This document shows positions 47,101 to 55,556 of a stretch of DNA of 64,000 nucleotides, one piece after another. How positions within the stretch are numbered: the first letter of the stretch is position 1; every line of letters begins with the position of its first letter. Below the pieces are notes generated by a model that did not search any database, was not told where the DNA came from, and saw only the letters and a list, made by a program, of their open reading frames with translations. The position numbers and the translations under genes are program-made. The stretch comes from Penelope pileata (Eukaryota > Chordata > Aves > Galliformes > Cracidae), in the NCBI GenBank assembly GCA_013396635.1, contig WBMW01005277.1, positions 210,694 through 274,693 of the forward strand, given 5' to 3'.

Positions 47101-50100
47101 TGACAGGAGTCCCTGTCAGGGTGGGGATACAGGGAAGGGGACAGCGGTCCCGGCACTCCGGATGAGCGACCACACGGCATTCTCTGCACTTCAGAGAGAT
47201 TTTTCCAAATTTCACTCTCTTTCCACAAGGAACACACGATTCCGGCTTGATAACCTAATGATTGAGAGCATATAGACAGGAAGAAATTAGTGCCATGTAG
47301 TAACTCAGCTTAAACTGGACAACCATGCAGATAACAGGCATAGTTAATATTGACTTGAGGCTGGCAGTCTCTTATCAACAGCTTGCTATCACACACATTT
47401 AATGGAAGGAGACACTCTTGCAAGTTCTTCCTGCCTATAAACCTACCGTCTTTGAAACAAATTCATGCAGCCTCACTCCCCCGTTGCTCTGTGGGGTGCC
47501 ACAATCATCACCCTCTGATTTGGATTCCACCTGCTTAGTGCCCAGGTTCATCTCACTGCTCCAAGGCTGTGAAGTACCTGGAAGACAGAAGAGGGAGAGC
47601 ATTGAAATCATTCCTTTGTGCATCTCTTGCTCCAGAAAAAGGGCATTACAAATCAGAGGCAGCTGCTCAGGTCCTGGAGTGAAGGTAACTAATATTACAG
47701 GACAGCCTCCAGCCCTTTAAGGGGATGCTTTGGGGCTAGGACAAACAGACACGACACCTACCACTCTTCCTCCGGCTTCTCAGGCCGTAAGGCACAGTCT
47801 GGATGGTGGAGATGGCTTCAATTGGGCCACCATCATTGGGAACCATGAGGGTCGTCTTGGCCACTATGGATTCATTTCCCTGCAACAAGAAGTATGCTGT
47901 TAGTGACAGCAATACTGACAAGACTTCCATTTATTTCAAGTTTGTTGGTCCTGGAAACAGGTGTGCACCATGGCCAACTGCTTTACACACACATGAACCC
48001 AGCTGGGGCCACCATACCTGGTCCACTGTGGAGCCAATTGATCTGGTTTTCTTCTGACCTGGGGGGCCTTCAATGAACTGCCTGGAGGAACGCTGAAAAG
48101 ACACGGGAGTTTTGTCTACAAGGCAGGTATGCTGTCAACTTAGTGATACAGGAGCTCAGTACAGCTACAGGAACAGAACTGACTGCACACACCACAGCAG
48201 CATTAAGTTCTCCATTACAGACTGTAAGAGTACCAGGAGGACTCAATCTGTAGCTTGTTCAAATAATTTTCCTAGCCAGCTTTATAATCCACCAAAACTA
48301 ATCTAGAGGATGAATTTGCTCCTTTACTGAACAGGAAAAGATTGACTTCCTACAGGATTTTTCCCTATTCTGTTAGCTGTTAATGATTTGAAAACATTTT
48401 CTTGCAAACTCTAGTTCATAACAAGGTATAACAAACTCCACTTCAGTCATTTCCCATGGAAAAACAACATCAGAATTCTCTCTCATTCCAAATTCACGCA
48501 GCGAGTCTGAGTTACAGCAGAAGCACACCCATCTCCAGTTTGATTGTGACTAGCAGCTCCACATTACAGGTGGCTGTGAGATGACAGATGGTGCCAGCTA
48601 AGGCTGACAATGGAATCTGTCTGGAAGGAAAGAAGTCAACATACCCGCTTCTCTCTCCTTTTCAGTCTGACAGCTTTCACCATAGAGGAATCCCAGTCCT
48701 GGGGGAAATACACAGCACTGGTTAGCTCAGCGTAAACACCGTACAACCTCTGGTCTGGACTTGCATTAAGTTCTACCCAACAGCACGCCAGAGGAATGCA
48801 GATCTGTTCCACCAGTTTAATACCCCAGTAAGCTAAACACAAGGGGTTCCCTGGAGATTACCCTGCAGGTCTAAGGTTTTACAGCTGAGGAAAGCTTTAG
48901 AACTTGGAGTTACATTACCAGTGAATCATCAGTCTTGTCAAAACTGATGTCTGACAGAATCGAGCCAGATTCATCTATTGTAGACAGCCTAAAAATCAGG
49001 AATCAGAAGAAACACGCATCAGTTCAGCTTTCAGTCAGCTGTGGTCCCAAAACAGCCTTACTCAAAAGAGCTGCATTTCAACACTGGAATAGAAAGCAGA
49101 ACTCTGTTGATATGGATGCAGTGCATATCACAGACACGCACAGCTAGATCAATATTTGCTACTTATGTTCTTCAGGCAAAACTCTATTTTGCCTACCTTT
49201 TGTTGCCTGAACCTCCCATAGAAACCTGTGGCCTGTTAAGAAAGGCAAGGGCAGACTTCTGTTCTTCACTCAGCTGAATGCTCCCAGATGCATCACACAT
49301 GAGCAGCTCTCGAATCAGTTGTATTTGCCGCTCCTGGAAAGGCAGATAACATCAGAAGCTGTTTAATTACCATATGAACCAACCTGAGGTGGTTGAGATA
49401 CCACACAGATTGCTAAGTTTAGGTCCCAGACTGATAGCTGCAAAGCCCACGCTCTGCCAGGTAACAGCAGCTCAATTCCAAACAGCAGCCATTCACCTTT
49501 TTCCAGACCAAAGCAGAAGCCAAACTTATTTCTCACTGGTGTTTTTTGTTTGTTTTAGCTTTTTTCTTCTCCAGGAAGCAAGTTATCACAGGTGCCAGTC
49601 CTTATTTTCCATAGATCAATGCAGTGTAATCACCTTCTCTCCACATTAACTGGAGCTAACTGGTAACAAGGGAAACACTCACCAGCTTCTCGCAGTCTGC
49701 TTCAGCTTTTTGCCTGCGTTTGATCTCCACATCCACTTGATTGCGGGCGTGTTTCAGCTTCACATCCAGAGCACTACGTTCAGATTCCGTTTTCATCAGG
49801 AGATCTTTGTACCTGCCAAGCTCGTGCTCTGTTTTCTGCCATTTCCTCCGATACTCTTCAAAGTTCTTTGCTAACTGAATAAATTCTGGAGAGAAGACAC
49901 AAACATCTTTAACTCCTCAGAGAGGAGATGTAGCAGCCCTCCCTTTCACTGAGGATAGGTTTCTATTAACATAGCCTGCTCTCAGCTGAGGAAGGGAGAA
50001 GCTGGCCTTCCAGCAAACCCAGCCACATTCGGCATGTTCCTAAGATCTCCCAAGCTTTCCAGACCACATATTAGATATCAGCACCAAGCAAAGTGACCTT

Positions 50101-50389
50101 GCATAGATGAAGTCAGCTTGCTTTCACCCCGTGACTTTGTATTTCTCAACAATGGGGGAAAAAAAAAAAAGTCCTCAAATCTGTAGGAGTCTTATTACTC
50201 ACAGCCTCATCAACAGCTTCTTCAAGAGCAGCTAATAGTGTTTGCTGTAAGAATATAAATACAGAGTGGAACCCACTGAGGCTGCCCGCTGACACAACAC
50301 TCACGGTATTCGTTTCCTTCACTTAAAACTTCAGCCTGGCGGACGAGCTGGTCGTACAAATTCCGTAAATTCAGCATCGCTGTCTCCAT
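44034..50389 (-). CDS. RACGAP1: RACGAP1 (Rac GTPase-activating protein 1, MgcRacGAP/CYK-4), complete in 16 coding exons
   Basis: RhoGAP subunit of centralspindlin. In the family it pairs with KIF23 at the spindle midzone and recruits ECT2 to activate RhoA for cytokinesis. Coding exons (genomic, listed 5' to 3' of the gene): 50305-50389, 49683-49885, 49197-49333, 48919-48988, 48645-48698, 48018-48092, 47762-47879, 47447-47577, 47090-47254, 46585-46680, 46168-46366, 45402-45507, 45069-45201, 44792-44927, 44427-44532, 44034-44109. All introns are GT-AG and phases agree. The total is 1,890 nt (629 residues plus stop; human 632). Domains: coiled coil about 30-125; PLK1/ECT2 docking segment 142-170 with Ser149, 157, 164 and 170; basic stretch about 173-190; C1 finger 285-333; RhoGAP about 345-530 with arginine finger Arg383 and adjacent Ser385, corresponding to human Arg385 and the Aurora B site Ser387. 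The start is chosen by homology and a good Kozak context (G at -3, G at +4). No disabling change is seen. Confidence 0.98.
44427..44532 (-). CDS. RACGAP1: RACGAP1 exon 16
   Basis: 106 nt, with SMLGPLTTPEQQLSKTPSSS and then SLSQRVRSTFSITP. This is the phosphorylation-rich C-terminal tail. Donor GTAAGT. Confidence 0.97.
44792..44927 (-). CDS. RACGAP1: RACGAP1 exon 15
   Basis: 136 nt, with VVERLLLLPVEYWSQLMMVE and then AYSTPQTPDVK. This is the end of the RhoGAP domain and the start of the Ser/Thr-Pro-rich tail. Donor GTAATA. Confidence 0.97.
45069..45201 (-). CDS. RACGAP1: RACGAP1 exon 14
   Basis: 133 nt, with MDVTNLAKIFGPTIVAHAV, the conserved Asn-containing helix of RhoGAP domains, ending KRQPK. 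Donor GTGGGT. Confidence 0.97.
45402..45507 (-). CDS. RACGAP1: RACGAP1 exon 13
   Basis: 106 nt, covering EILDEDNSVAAMYQAVGELP and ANRDTLAFLMIHLQ, the middle of the RhoGAP fold. Donor GTATGT. The intron before it contains a CR1 copy. Confidence 0.97.
45657..46080 (-). mobile_element. CR1 LINE 3' end in RACGAP1 intron 12
   Basis: The plus strand shows CACAGAATCATAGGAGAACGG then TTGGAAGAGACCTTAAATATC, followed by CTCAGGCTGCCCAGGGTCCATC and further CR1 3'-UTR complement. The element is minus-oriented, the same as the gene, 5'-truncated, and has no tandem tail. It does not touch either flanking exon. The right boundary is approximate. Confidence 0.9.
46168..46366 (-). CDS. RACGAP1: RACGAP1 exon 12 (arginine finger)
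   Basis: 199 nt, residues 379-444 plus one base. GLYRISG holds the catalytic Arg383 and Ser385. LSKVDDIHAICGLLKDFLR and EPLLTFRLNKTF are the conserved RhoGAP helices. Donor GTAAGG. Confidence 0.98.
46585..46680 (-). CDS. RACGAP1: RACGAP1 exon 11 (start of RhoGAP)
   Basis: 96 nt, residues 347-378, with PPMIPPIIVHCVNEIEQRGL. Donor GTAAAA, weaker than the others but in phase. Confidence 0.96.
47090..47254 (-). CDS. RACGAP1: RACGAP1 exon 10 (C1 zinc finger)
   Basis: 165 nt, residues 292-346. Ligands Cys298, Cys301, Cys314, Cys317, His322, Cys325 and Cys333 complete the pattern H-x12-C-x2-C-x12-C-x2-C-x4-H-x2-C-x7-C begun by His285. In the family this atypical C1 domain anchors centralspindlin to the plasma membrane. 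Confidence 0.98.
47447..47577 (-). CDS. RACGAP1: RACGAP1 exon 9 (start of C1 domain)
   Basis: 131 nt, residues 248-291, ending GTPQSNGGVRLHEFVSKT. His285 is the first zinc ligand of the C1 finger. Donor GTAGGT. Confidence 0.97.
47762..47879 (-). CDS. RACGAP1: RACGAP1 exon 8
   Basis: 118 nt, residues 209-247 plus one base (GNESIVAKTTLMVPNDGGPI and on to SRRKS). This is the linker between the basic region and the C1 domain. Donor GTAGGT. Confidence 0.97.
48018..48092 (-). CDS. RACGAP1: RACGAP1 exon 7
   Basis: 75 nt, residues 184-208 (RSSRQFIEGPPGQKKTRSIG then STVDQ). It continues the basic region. It looks two residues shorter than the mammalian protein, which explains most of the length difference. 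Confidence 0.97.
48645..48698 (-). CDS. RACGAP1: RACGAP1 exon 6
   Basis: 54 nt, residues 166-183, DWDSSMVKAVRLKRREKR. It contains Ser170 and the start of a basic cluster. Donor GTATGT. Confidence 0.97.
48919..48988 (-). CDS. RACGAP1: RACGAP1 exon 5 (PLK1-phosphorylated ECT2 docking segment)
   Basis: 70 nt, residues 142-165 (RLSTIDESGSILSDISFDK then TDDSL). Ser149, Ser157 and Ser164 fall at the same numbers as the human PLK1 sites that bind the ECT2 BRCT repeats. Donor GTAATG. Confidence 0.97.
49197..49333 (-). CDS. RACGAP1: RACGAP1 exon 4 (end of coiled coil)
   Basis: 137 nt, residues 97-141 plus two bases, starting ERQIQLIRELLMCDASGSIQ. The NRPQVSMGGSGNK stretch is the most divergent from the human protein. 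Donor GTAGGC. Confidence 0.97.
49683..49885 (-). CDS. RACGAP1: RACGAP1 exon 3 (coiled coil)
   Basis: 203 nt, residues 29-96, with FIQLAKNFEEYRRKW to EADCEKL. It is heptad-rich and charged, the segment that in the family binds the KIF23 stalk. Donor GTGAGT. Confidence 0.97.
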
Positions 50390-50393
50390 CTCC
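50305..50393 (-). CDS. RACGAP1: RACGAP1 exon 2 (start codon)
   Basis: The acceptor CTTGGCAG precedes GGAG and the ATG at 50,387-50,389. The exon encodes residues 1-28, beginning METAMLNLRNLYDQL, plus one base. The donor is GTGAGT at 50,299-50,304. An in-frame upstream ATG lies before the splice acceptor and is intronic. Confidence 0.96.
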
Positions 50394-51299
50394 CTGCCAA
50401 GAAAACAGCACAAAATAAGCAGCCCAGCCGTTTCTTCTCACCTCCAAGTGAAAGATGTGTGATCAGCCCGAAGGAGAGAGAGTTAGCTTCAGGATTTTAC
50501 TTTTTTTAGGCAAGTTGTAGAAGCTGCATAACGAAAAGACACATTACAAGTTATGTTTTATGAAGATTTGTGTGTCTAAAGTATTTCTCAAGGAACAAAA
50601 ACTCTCATTCCTCCCCAGTTTGCTGCCTCAAATAACCCCCAGCATACTGCAGAGGTGTGGAGGCAAGGTGAGAGCTCCCAAACCCTTTTCCTTCTGGAAG
50701 GCTGCAGAACGCAGCTCGTGCCCAGTTTGGCACTATGTAGGCCACCAGCAATCTGTAAGCATTCAGAGCTCCACGCGACAGAAATAGAAGCAGCGTTCTG
50801 GGGAATTTTAATACAGTTTTAAATTTAGCTGCACTTTAAGTTACAGCTCCCGCTGCAAACAGCTTTGGAAATGCAGGCAGTCAGCACATTTTCCTCAAAC
50901 AGCAAAACAACGGCATAAACAGAAGCAACCAAGAGGAAAGTCTCCAGCTCAGCAGCACAGAAATCACTCCATTAATGCAGGAGGGTGCTGGGGCAGCCAA
51001 GACAGCCTTACTTAATGAATTAACGCCGGGAATCGTTAATGAATTAACACTGGGAGAGGTGTCAGAAGGAGCAAACACACATCTCAGTGCTGTGGTCACT
51101 GTGGGAAGCTCTGAGTGTTTAATTCGTGGTTTCAGACACTCGTAGCCCGGGGTTTTCAGCCTCATGTGGGCTGCAAGGAGTGGAAGTGCCTCCTGCTGAA
51201 GGTCACCCGCTGCTCCGTGCATTGCAAAGGGCACTTGCACAGCTCCACGCCTCAGTCAGCAGCACCGCGGCCGTTTCCCTGCTCCCATCTCCACACGAA

Positions 51300-51830
51300 G
51301 CGCCCCCAGCTGCCTCCCGTGTTAAGGGAAGGAAAAAATCTGCGAGGAAACGGGCGCCGGGCCCATCCCGCGCTGCCCCCGCCGCCAGGCCGCGGCCCGG
51401 CCCTGACTGAACCCCCTCAGCCCGAGACCGCGGCCCCGCCGAGGAGCGTCCAAGGCCCGACCCAGTCCCCTCAGCCCGGAACCGGCTCCGAAGCCCTTCG
51501 GAGGCCCCTCAGCCCCGAACCGGACCCCACCGAGCCCCCCAGCCCCGCCGCTCTCCGCGCACTCACCCGGGCCGCGCTCCGACACCAACCGCCGCTCAAC
51601 CGCCCTTCATTTCAGTTTGAATTCCGGCCTCCAGCCAATCGCTACCCTCCCGGCTTCTGATTGGTTCTGCGCGCCTGAAACCAAGCAGGCGCCATGTTTG
51701 TTAAGGGCGTCGCTTCTTTGCTTCATTCGCGAGGCGGATGGTGCCTGAGCGGTCGCGTGGTGAAGCCAGGCAGGTGCCATCTTTACTACTGGCAGCTCCT
51801 TCCAGCCTCCGTTGCGTAGCAACAGAGCAG
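51300..51830 (-). promoter_or_regulatory. RACGAP1: RACGAP1 CpG-island promoter with CCAAT boxes and CHR-like element
   Basis: Dense CpG from about 51,300 to 51,800. CCAAT boxes lie at 51,635-51,639 (plus strand) and 51,660-51,664 (gene strand). A CHR-like TTTGAA is at 51,616-51,621 (plus strand, antisense to the gene), and two AACCG (MYB-like) words are near 51,587-51,601. Two YY1-like words, AACATGGCG (around 51,692) and AAAGATGGC (around 51,778), lie upstream in a repeated CAGG.GCCAT.TTT context. CCAAT plus CHR is the known layout of G2/M genes controlled by DREAM/MuvB and NF-Y. Confidence 0.75.
51567..51615 (-). other. RACGAP1: RACGAP1 non-coding exon 1 (5' end approximate)
   Basis: A strong donor GTGAGT (plus ACTCAC at 51,561-51,566) follows GCGCGGCCCGG on the gene strand inside a CpG-rich region, 1.2 kb upstream of the coding exon. 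The transcription start is not visible; the 5' limit given lies just downstream of the CHR-like element. Confidence 0.65.
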
Positions 51831-54800
51831 GCGGGGGATGATGGCTTTGGGGCCTACATTCCCCAAACAGAGGGCTGCTCTTTCTGCAGCCACCCCAAGG
51901 GAAACTGAGGGGTATTTTGGGGGAGAAAACACTATTTTCAGGCCAAATTGTTATTATGACTTTATGCTATACCAGTGACACAAAGCATGGCGGGATCCTG
52001 AGCCCCCCCTGCAGTGGTTTTGCAGAGCAACATGAGACACTCAATGGGCCCCAGAGCTATTGCAGAGAATTGAAGACCATTTATTCAGTGTTTTCCCTTG
52101 AGAAAAATGATGCTTTGTCCCTTTTGTCTTTGGTCTGAGCCAATTGTCCCGTGGGCCAAAAAGCAAAGCCCCATTTTGTGCCTCCTCCATTTGCCGACCT
52201 TTAATATGCAAACAGATAAAACACAAACCAAAACCCAACAATTACAAGAAGCGGAATCACATAATCATAAAATAACAATGCACTTTAATCTTTTAAATCT
52301 GAAACAAAACAGCGGGTAATTGAAGAATGGATATTAGCAATTAGAAAGCGGAACTAAATGCTTAAAATTGCTAAGTGGAAAAAGGGAGTTCATAAAGCAG
52401 ATTGCTCTCAAACATCCAGCTGCTTCGTCAGGACTGTGTTATTTAGTTTCTATAGTCAGCTTTAACTTAATAATTAATTCATAATAGGTTGCAAAAAGCT
52501 TTAAGGTTCCCTGAAGAGTAAACATTACGGAGGCTACCTTGAGGAAAGTGGGCAGAATTATCCACGTTTTACGGGAGAACTGAGGTCTGGAAGAGAAATG
52601 CTTCATCTTTTGAGCCAATGGCGAAGCAAAACGATGACGCTGACCTTGATATTTGACTTTGTGGCACGTAAAATCATCCAAAATCCCAATTTGCCCCAGT
52701 CTGGGGCAAATCAAGGGTTGGTAGCTAGAGCTGGGCCTGCTGAAAGCCTTTGGGGCACCCCCAAATCTCCATTTCTGGGGAAATTCAGCAATTTCGGCAG
52801 CAGCCCCGGGCCTCCTGCAGCTCCTGCTCGTAATTAAATCTCCTCAGCTAAGATGTTGGCAGATCGTATTTATAGGTAGGCGAGTTGTTTTAGTGTCATT
52901 CTCCAGAGTTAAAGAGGCTTTTGCTCATAAGCAAATTCTCCCTCTTTCCAACAGTCATCTGCAGTCTTTTGCCCATAAAAAGGCGCATTATTTTCGGTAA
53001 TGGCCCACATGGTGCCTGTAGCGAGCTACCCCATCAGGCAGTGTGTTTTTGATGCACATTCGATTTCTTCCATCCAAATTCAGATGTTGTGTTTCCAAAT
53101 CCTCCTCTAAAACTTGCAGGACTTCCAAGGGCGTCCCCCATGAAATTCCTCCAGAAATCTCCTCGCCCATTGATGATGTTTGGCTACAGCCAACGGGACA
53201 GAGGGGCAGGAGCTGGGGAGCTTCGGTGGGGTTCCCTTCCCCTTCTCCTTGGCCAACACACGGTGGGAGCAGAAGCACCCTTCACACATCACTTTATTTC
53301 AAAGCAGAAGACAAGGCACGAGGTTTGAGGGCCTTTATTGCAAAGTAATTATACTCCTTTGTTTGTGTCGAGTATGGGGGGAGAAGCCTTGAAATGTCTC
53401 ATCTGGGAAACCGTTAATAGAATTTATGCTAATTTGATGATTCCGGCGATTACTGGCGGAAGCACTTCACATTTTCAGGCAGCAGAAATTCTCCTCGAGC
53501 TTCTCCTGCAGTCTCACTGGGTTTGGTCCTTCTCCCGTTCTCCTCCATCCGTTGGAGCCTCGCTTGCTGGGACCTTTGGGGTTGGCAGTGACCCCATACC
53601 TCCATCCTTTGGGTGCAGGAACTGCCCCAGCACCTCGCCCGCAGCAGCAAACCTTCCCCACCAGCTTCGTCTTCTGGTGGAGCTTCACACAAATCTCTGT
53701 GCCTGGCTCCTGCCTAATTAACTCCAGAATTGCAAAGCCATTTGTGCAGCTTTGTGCTTAAGGGGAAGCCTTTATTAAGTTCCTCTTAATCCAAACCCAG
53801 TTAGAGCACGCTGGTCTTCATGAGCAGTCATCCAAAAAAAAAAAAATGACACACCAAAAAAACCCACAAAAACTACAAAAAGAGGACAAAGAAAGCAGAG
53901 CAAGGGACTTGAAGGCAGCAACCTTTCTCTAGGGGAAAACAAAAAGCGGAAAAAATTGCCTTAGGTGCATTTCTCTTGATGCAGCACTGATTTCAGAACA
54001 GAACGATTCGGTGGCGTTCGGAGAGCAGCCAGCGGGGCTGAGCAGCCCAGGTTTCAACAGAGGATGCTGGACATTTACATTTTGGGGAATGAATTCCTAA
54101 TTTTTCACGGCTGGCCCCAGCAGATGGCATCACGCTCATGCCGTTGGGTGGGAGCGGGCCACGGCTCAGCTGTGCAAAATATTGCTCGGCACCGTGCCCG
54201 CGTGGTCTGCAGGGAGGGTGCCAAAGCAGCAGGGCTTGCACCAGCCAACCAACACAGCCAGGTTTGCTTGTGATCGTCCGCCTGTGCGATTCCTCCAGCC
54301 CAGCACTGGGGTAAAGAGCACTTGGATGGGATTGGAGAAATCTGTTCTGCGGCAGCGCTCGGCCCATCCCTTCTGCATTGGTGCACTGATGGCGGCGGAG
54401 GAGCCACGGCCTAATCTTGAACTCGTTAAAAAACAATGGGAGTCTTTTTATTGCCTTCATCTGGCTTTTAATGAATGACCTCTTGTCGCCAGGAGCTCCG
54501 CGCGGTGACAAAGGGTCTTTGTGGGCTGATATTTATGATTTCATTTAAGCCGGGGAGCAAGCTGAAGGGAGAGGGCTGGAAAATAAGAGCTGAGCTGATG
54601 TTTCCTGCTTTAAACTCAAGGGATCTTTATCTGGTGTTTTTGTATTAATATAGTTGTCATCTCTTAAATATTTGAGCAACTCGCAGCCGTAACCGTGAAT
54701 TAAGCGCTCCGAATGCAAAGGTCACGGCTCGGTGGCGGGGAGGGAACCACTCTCCAAATCCTCATGCATTTCTCAGCACTGGGGTGGGGGGAGGATCTGC

Positions 54801-55335
54801 ATTTTCCTCGTGCCCCCCCTCCCCGACAGCGTGCACATCGAGCACACCAAGCCCTTCTGGGAGCGTGCATCCCGCTGGTGTGCAGCCCCGGGTCCCAACC
54901 TCCCCGCGCCAGCGCTGATAAATGTCTGCCTTCTCCCTGGGCAGGGTTCGGCGGTGGATTAAGCAGCTGGGAGTCTGCAGGGAGAGCGCGGCCCCGCTCT
55001 TTTGCCATGCAAACAGAGAAAATTAATCTTCCAGCTTCCTCTGATATTTGGGCTAAATTACAAGCTGGGAGCGGAGATAAAGGACAGGCGAAAGGAAGGC
55101 GCAGGTACAGCGGAGCGCCTGGCACAGGCCCTTGTCCGTGCAGATAACAGCTCTCCTCCCTGTGTCATGCATAATTCACCAGCGCTGCCTCCCTCCGTCC
55201 TGGTCATCCTTTGCTGTTTTTTCTCCTCCAGACACCAGCAGCATCGCTGTCCAAGAGAGCTGTGCATCTCGGCCGGGCAACGTGAAAGTGCAGAAAGGTG
55301 CACGGGGAGCAAGCATGGGTGTGTATGCAGGAACG
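51831..55335. other. Upstream intergenic region with AT-rich, possibly conserved blocks
   Basis: No exon recognised. Non-repetitive AT-richer blocks at about 52,840-53,060, 53,320-53,470 and 54,410-54,720 carry homeodomain-like (TAATTA, ATTAAT) and SOX-like (ACAATGG, ACAAAGG) words. Their look is that of conserved non-coding elements, but conservation cannot be tested from one sequence. Confidence 0.4.
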
Positions 55336-55339
55336 CAGC

Positions 55340-55556
55340 GGCAACGAGCAAACCTCAGTTGCAAGAGCAACGTGAAAACCTCGGTGGCAAGACTAGCGTG
55401 CAAACCTCAGTGGCGAGAGCAATGTGCAAACCTCAGTGGCAAGACTAGCGTGCAAACTTCAGCTGCAGCAGCAACGTGCAAATCTCTGCTTCATTGGCAA
55501 TGTGCAAATCTCAGCTGCAGCAGCAACGTGCAAACCTCAGCCACAGCAGCACAACG
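55340..55556. repeat. Minisatellite, exact 26-bp period, 8 copies
   Basis: GCAAACCTCAG and variants: the unit anchor lies at 55349, 55375, 55401, 55427, 55453, 55479, 55505 and 55531, all 26 bp apart, with only substitutions between copies. Confidence 0.95.

Noticed and set aside
50390..50413. Upstream in-frame ATG before METAML
   Set aside because: It lies upstream of the splice acceptor CTTGGCAG and is intronic.
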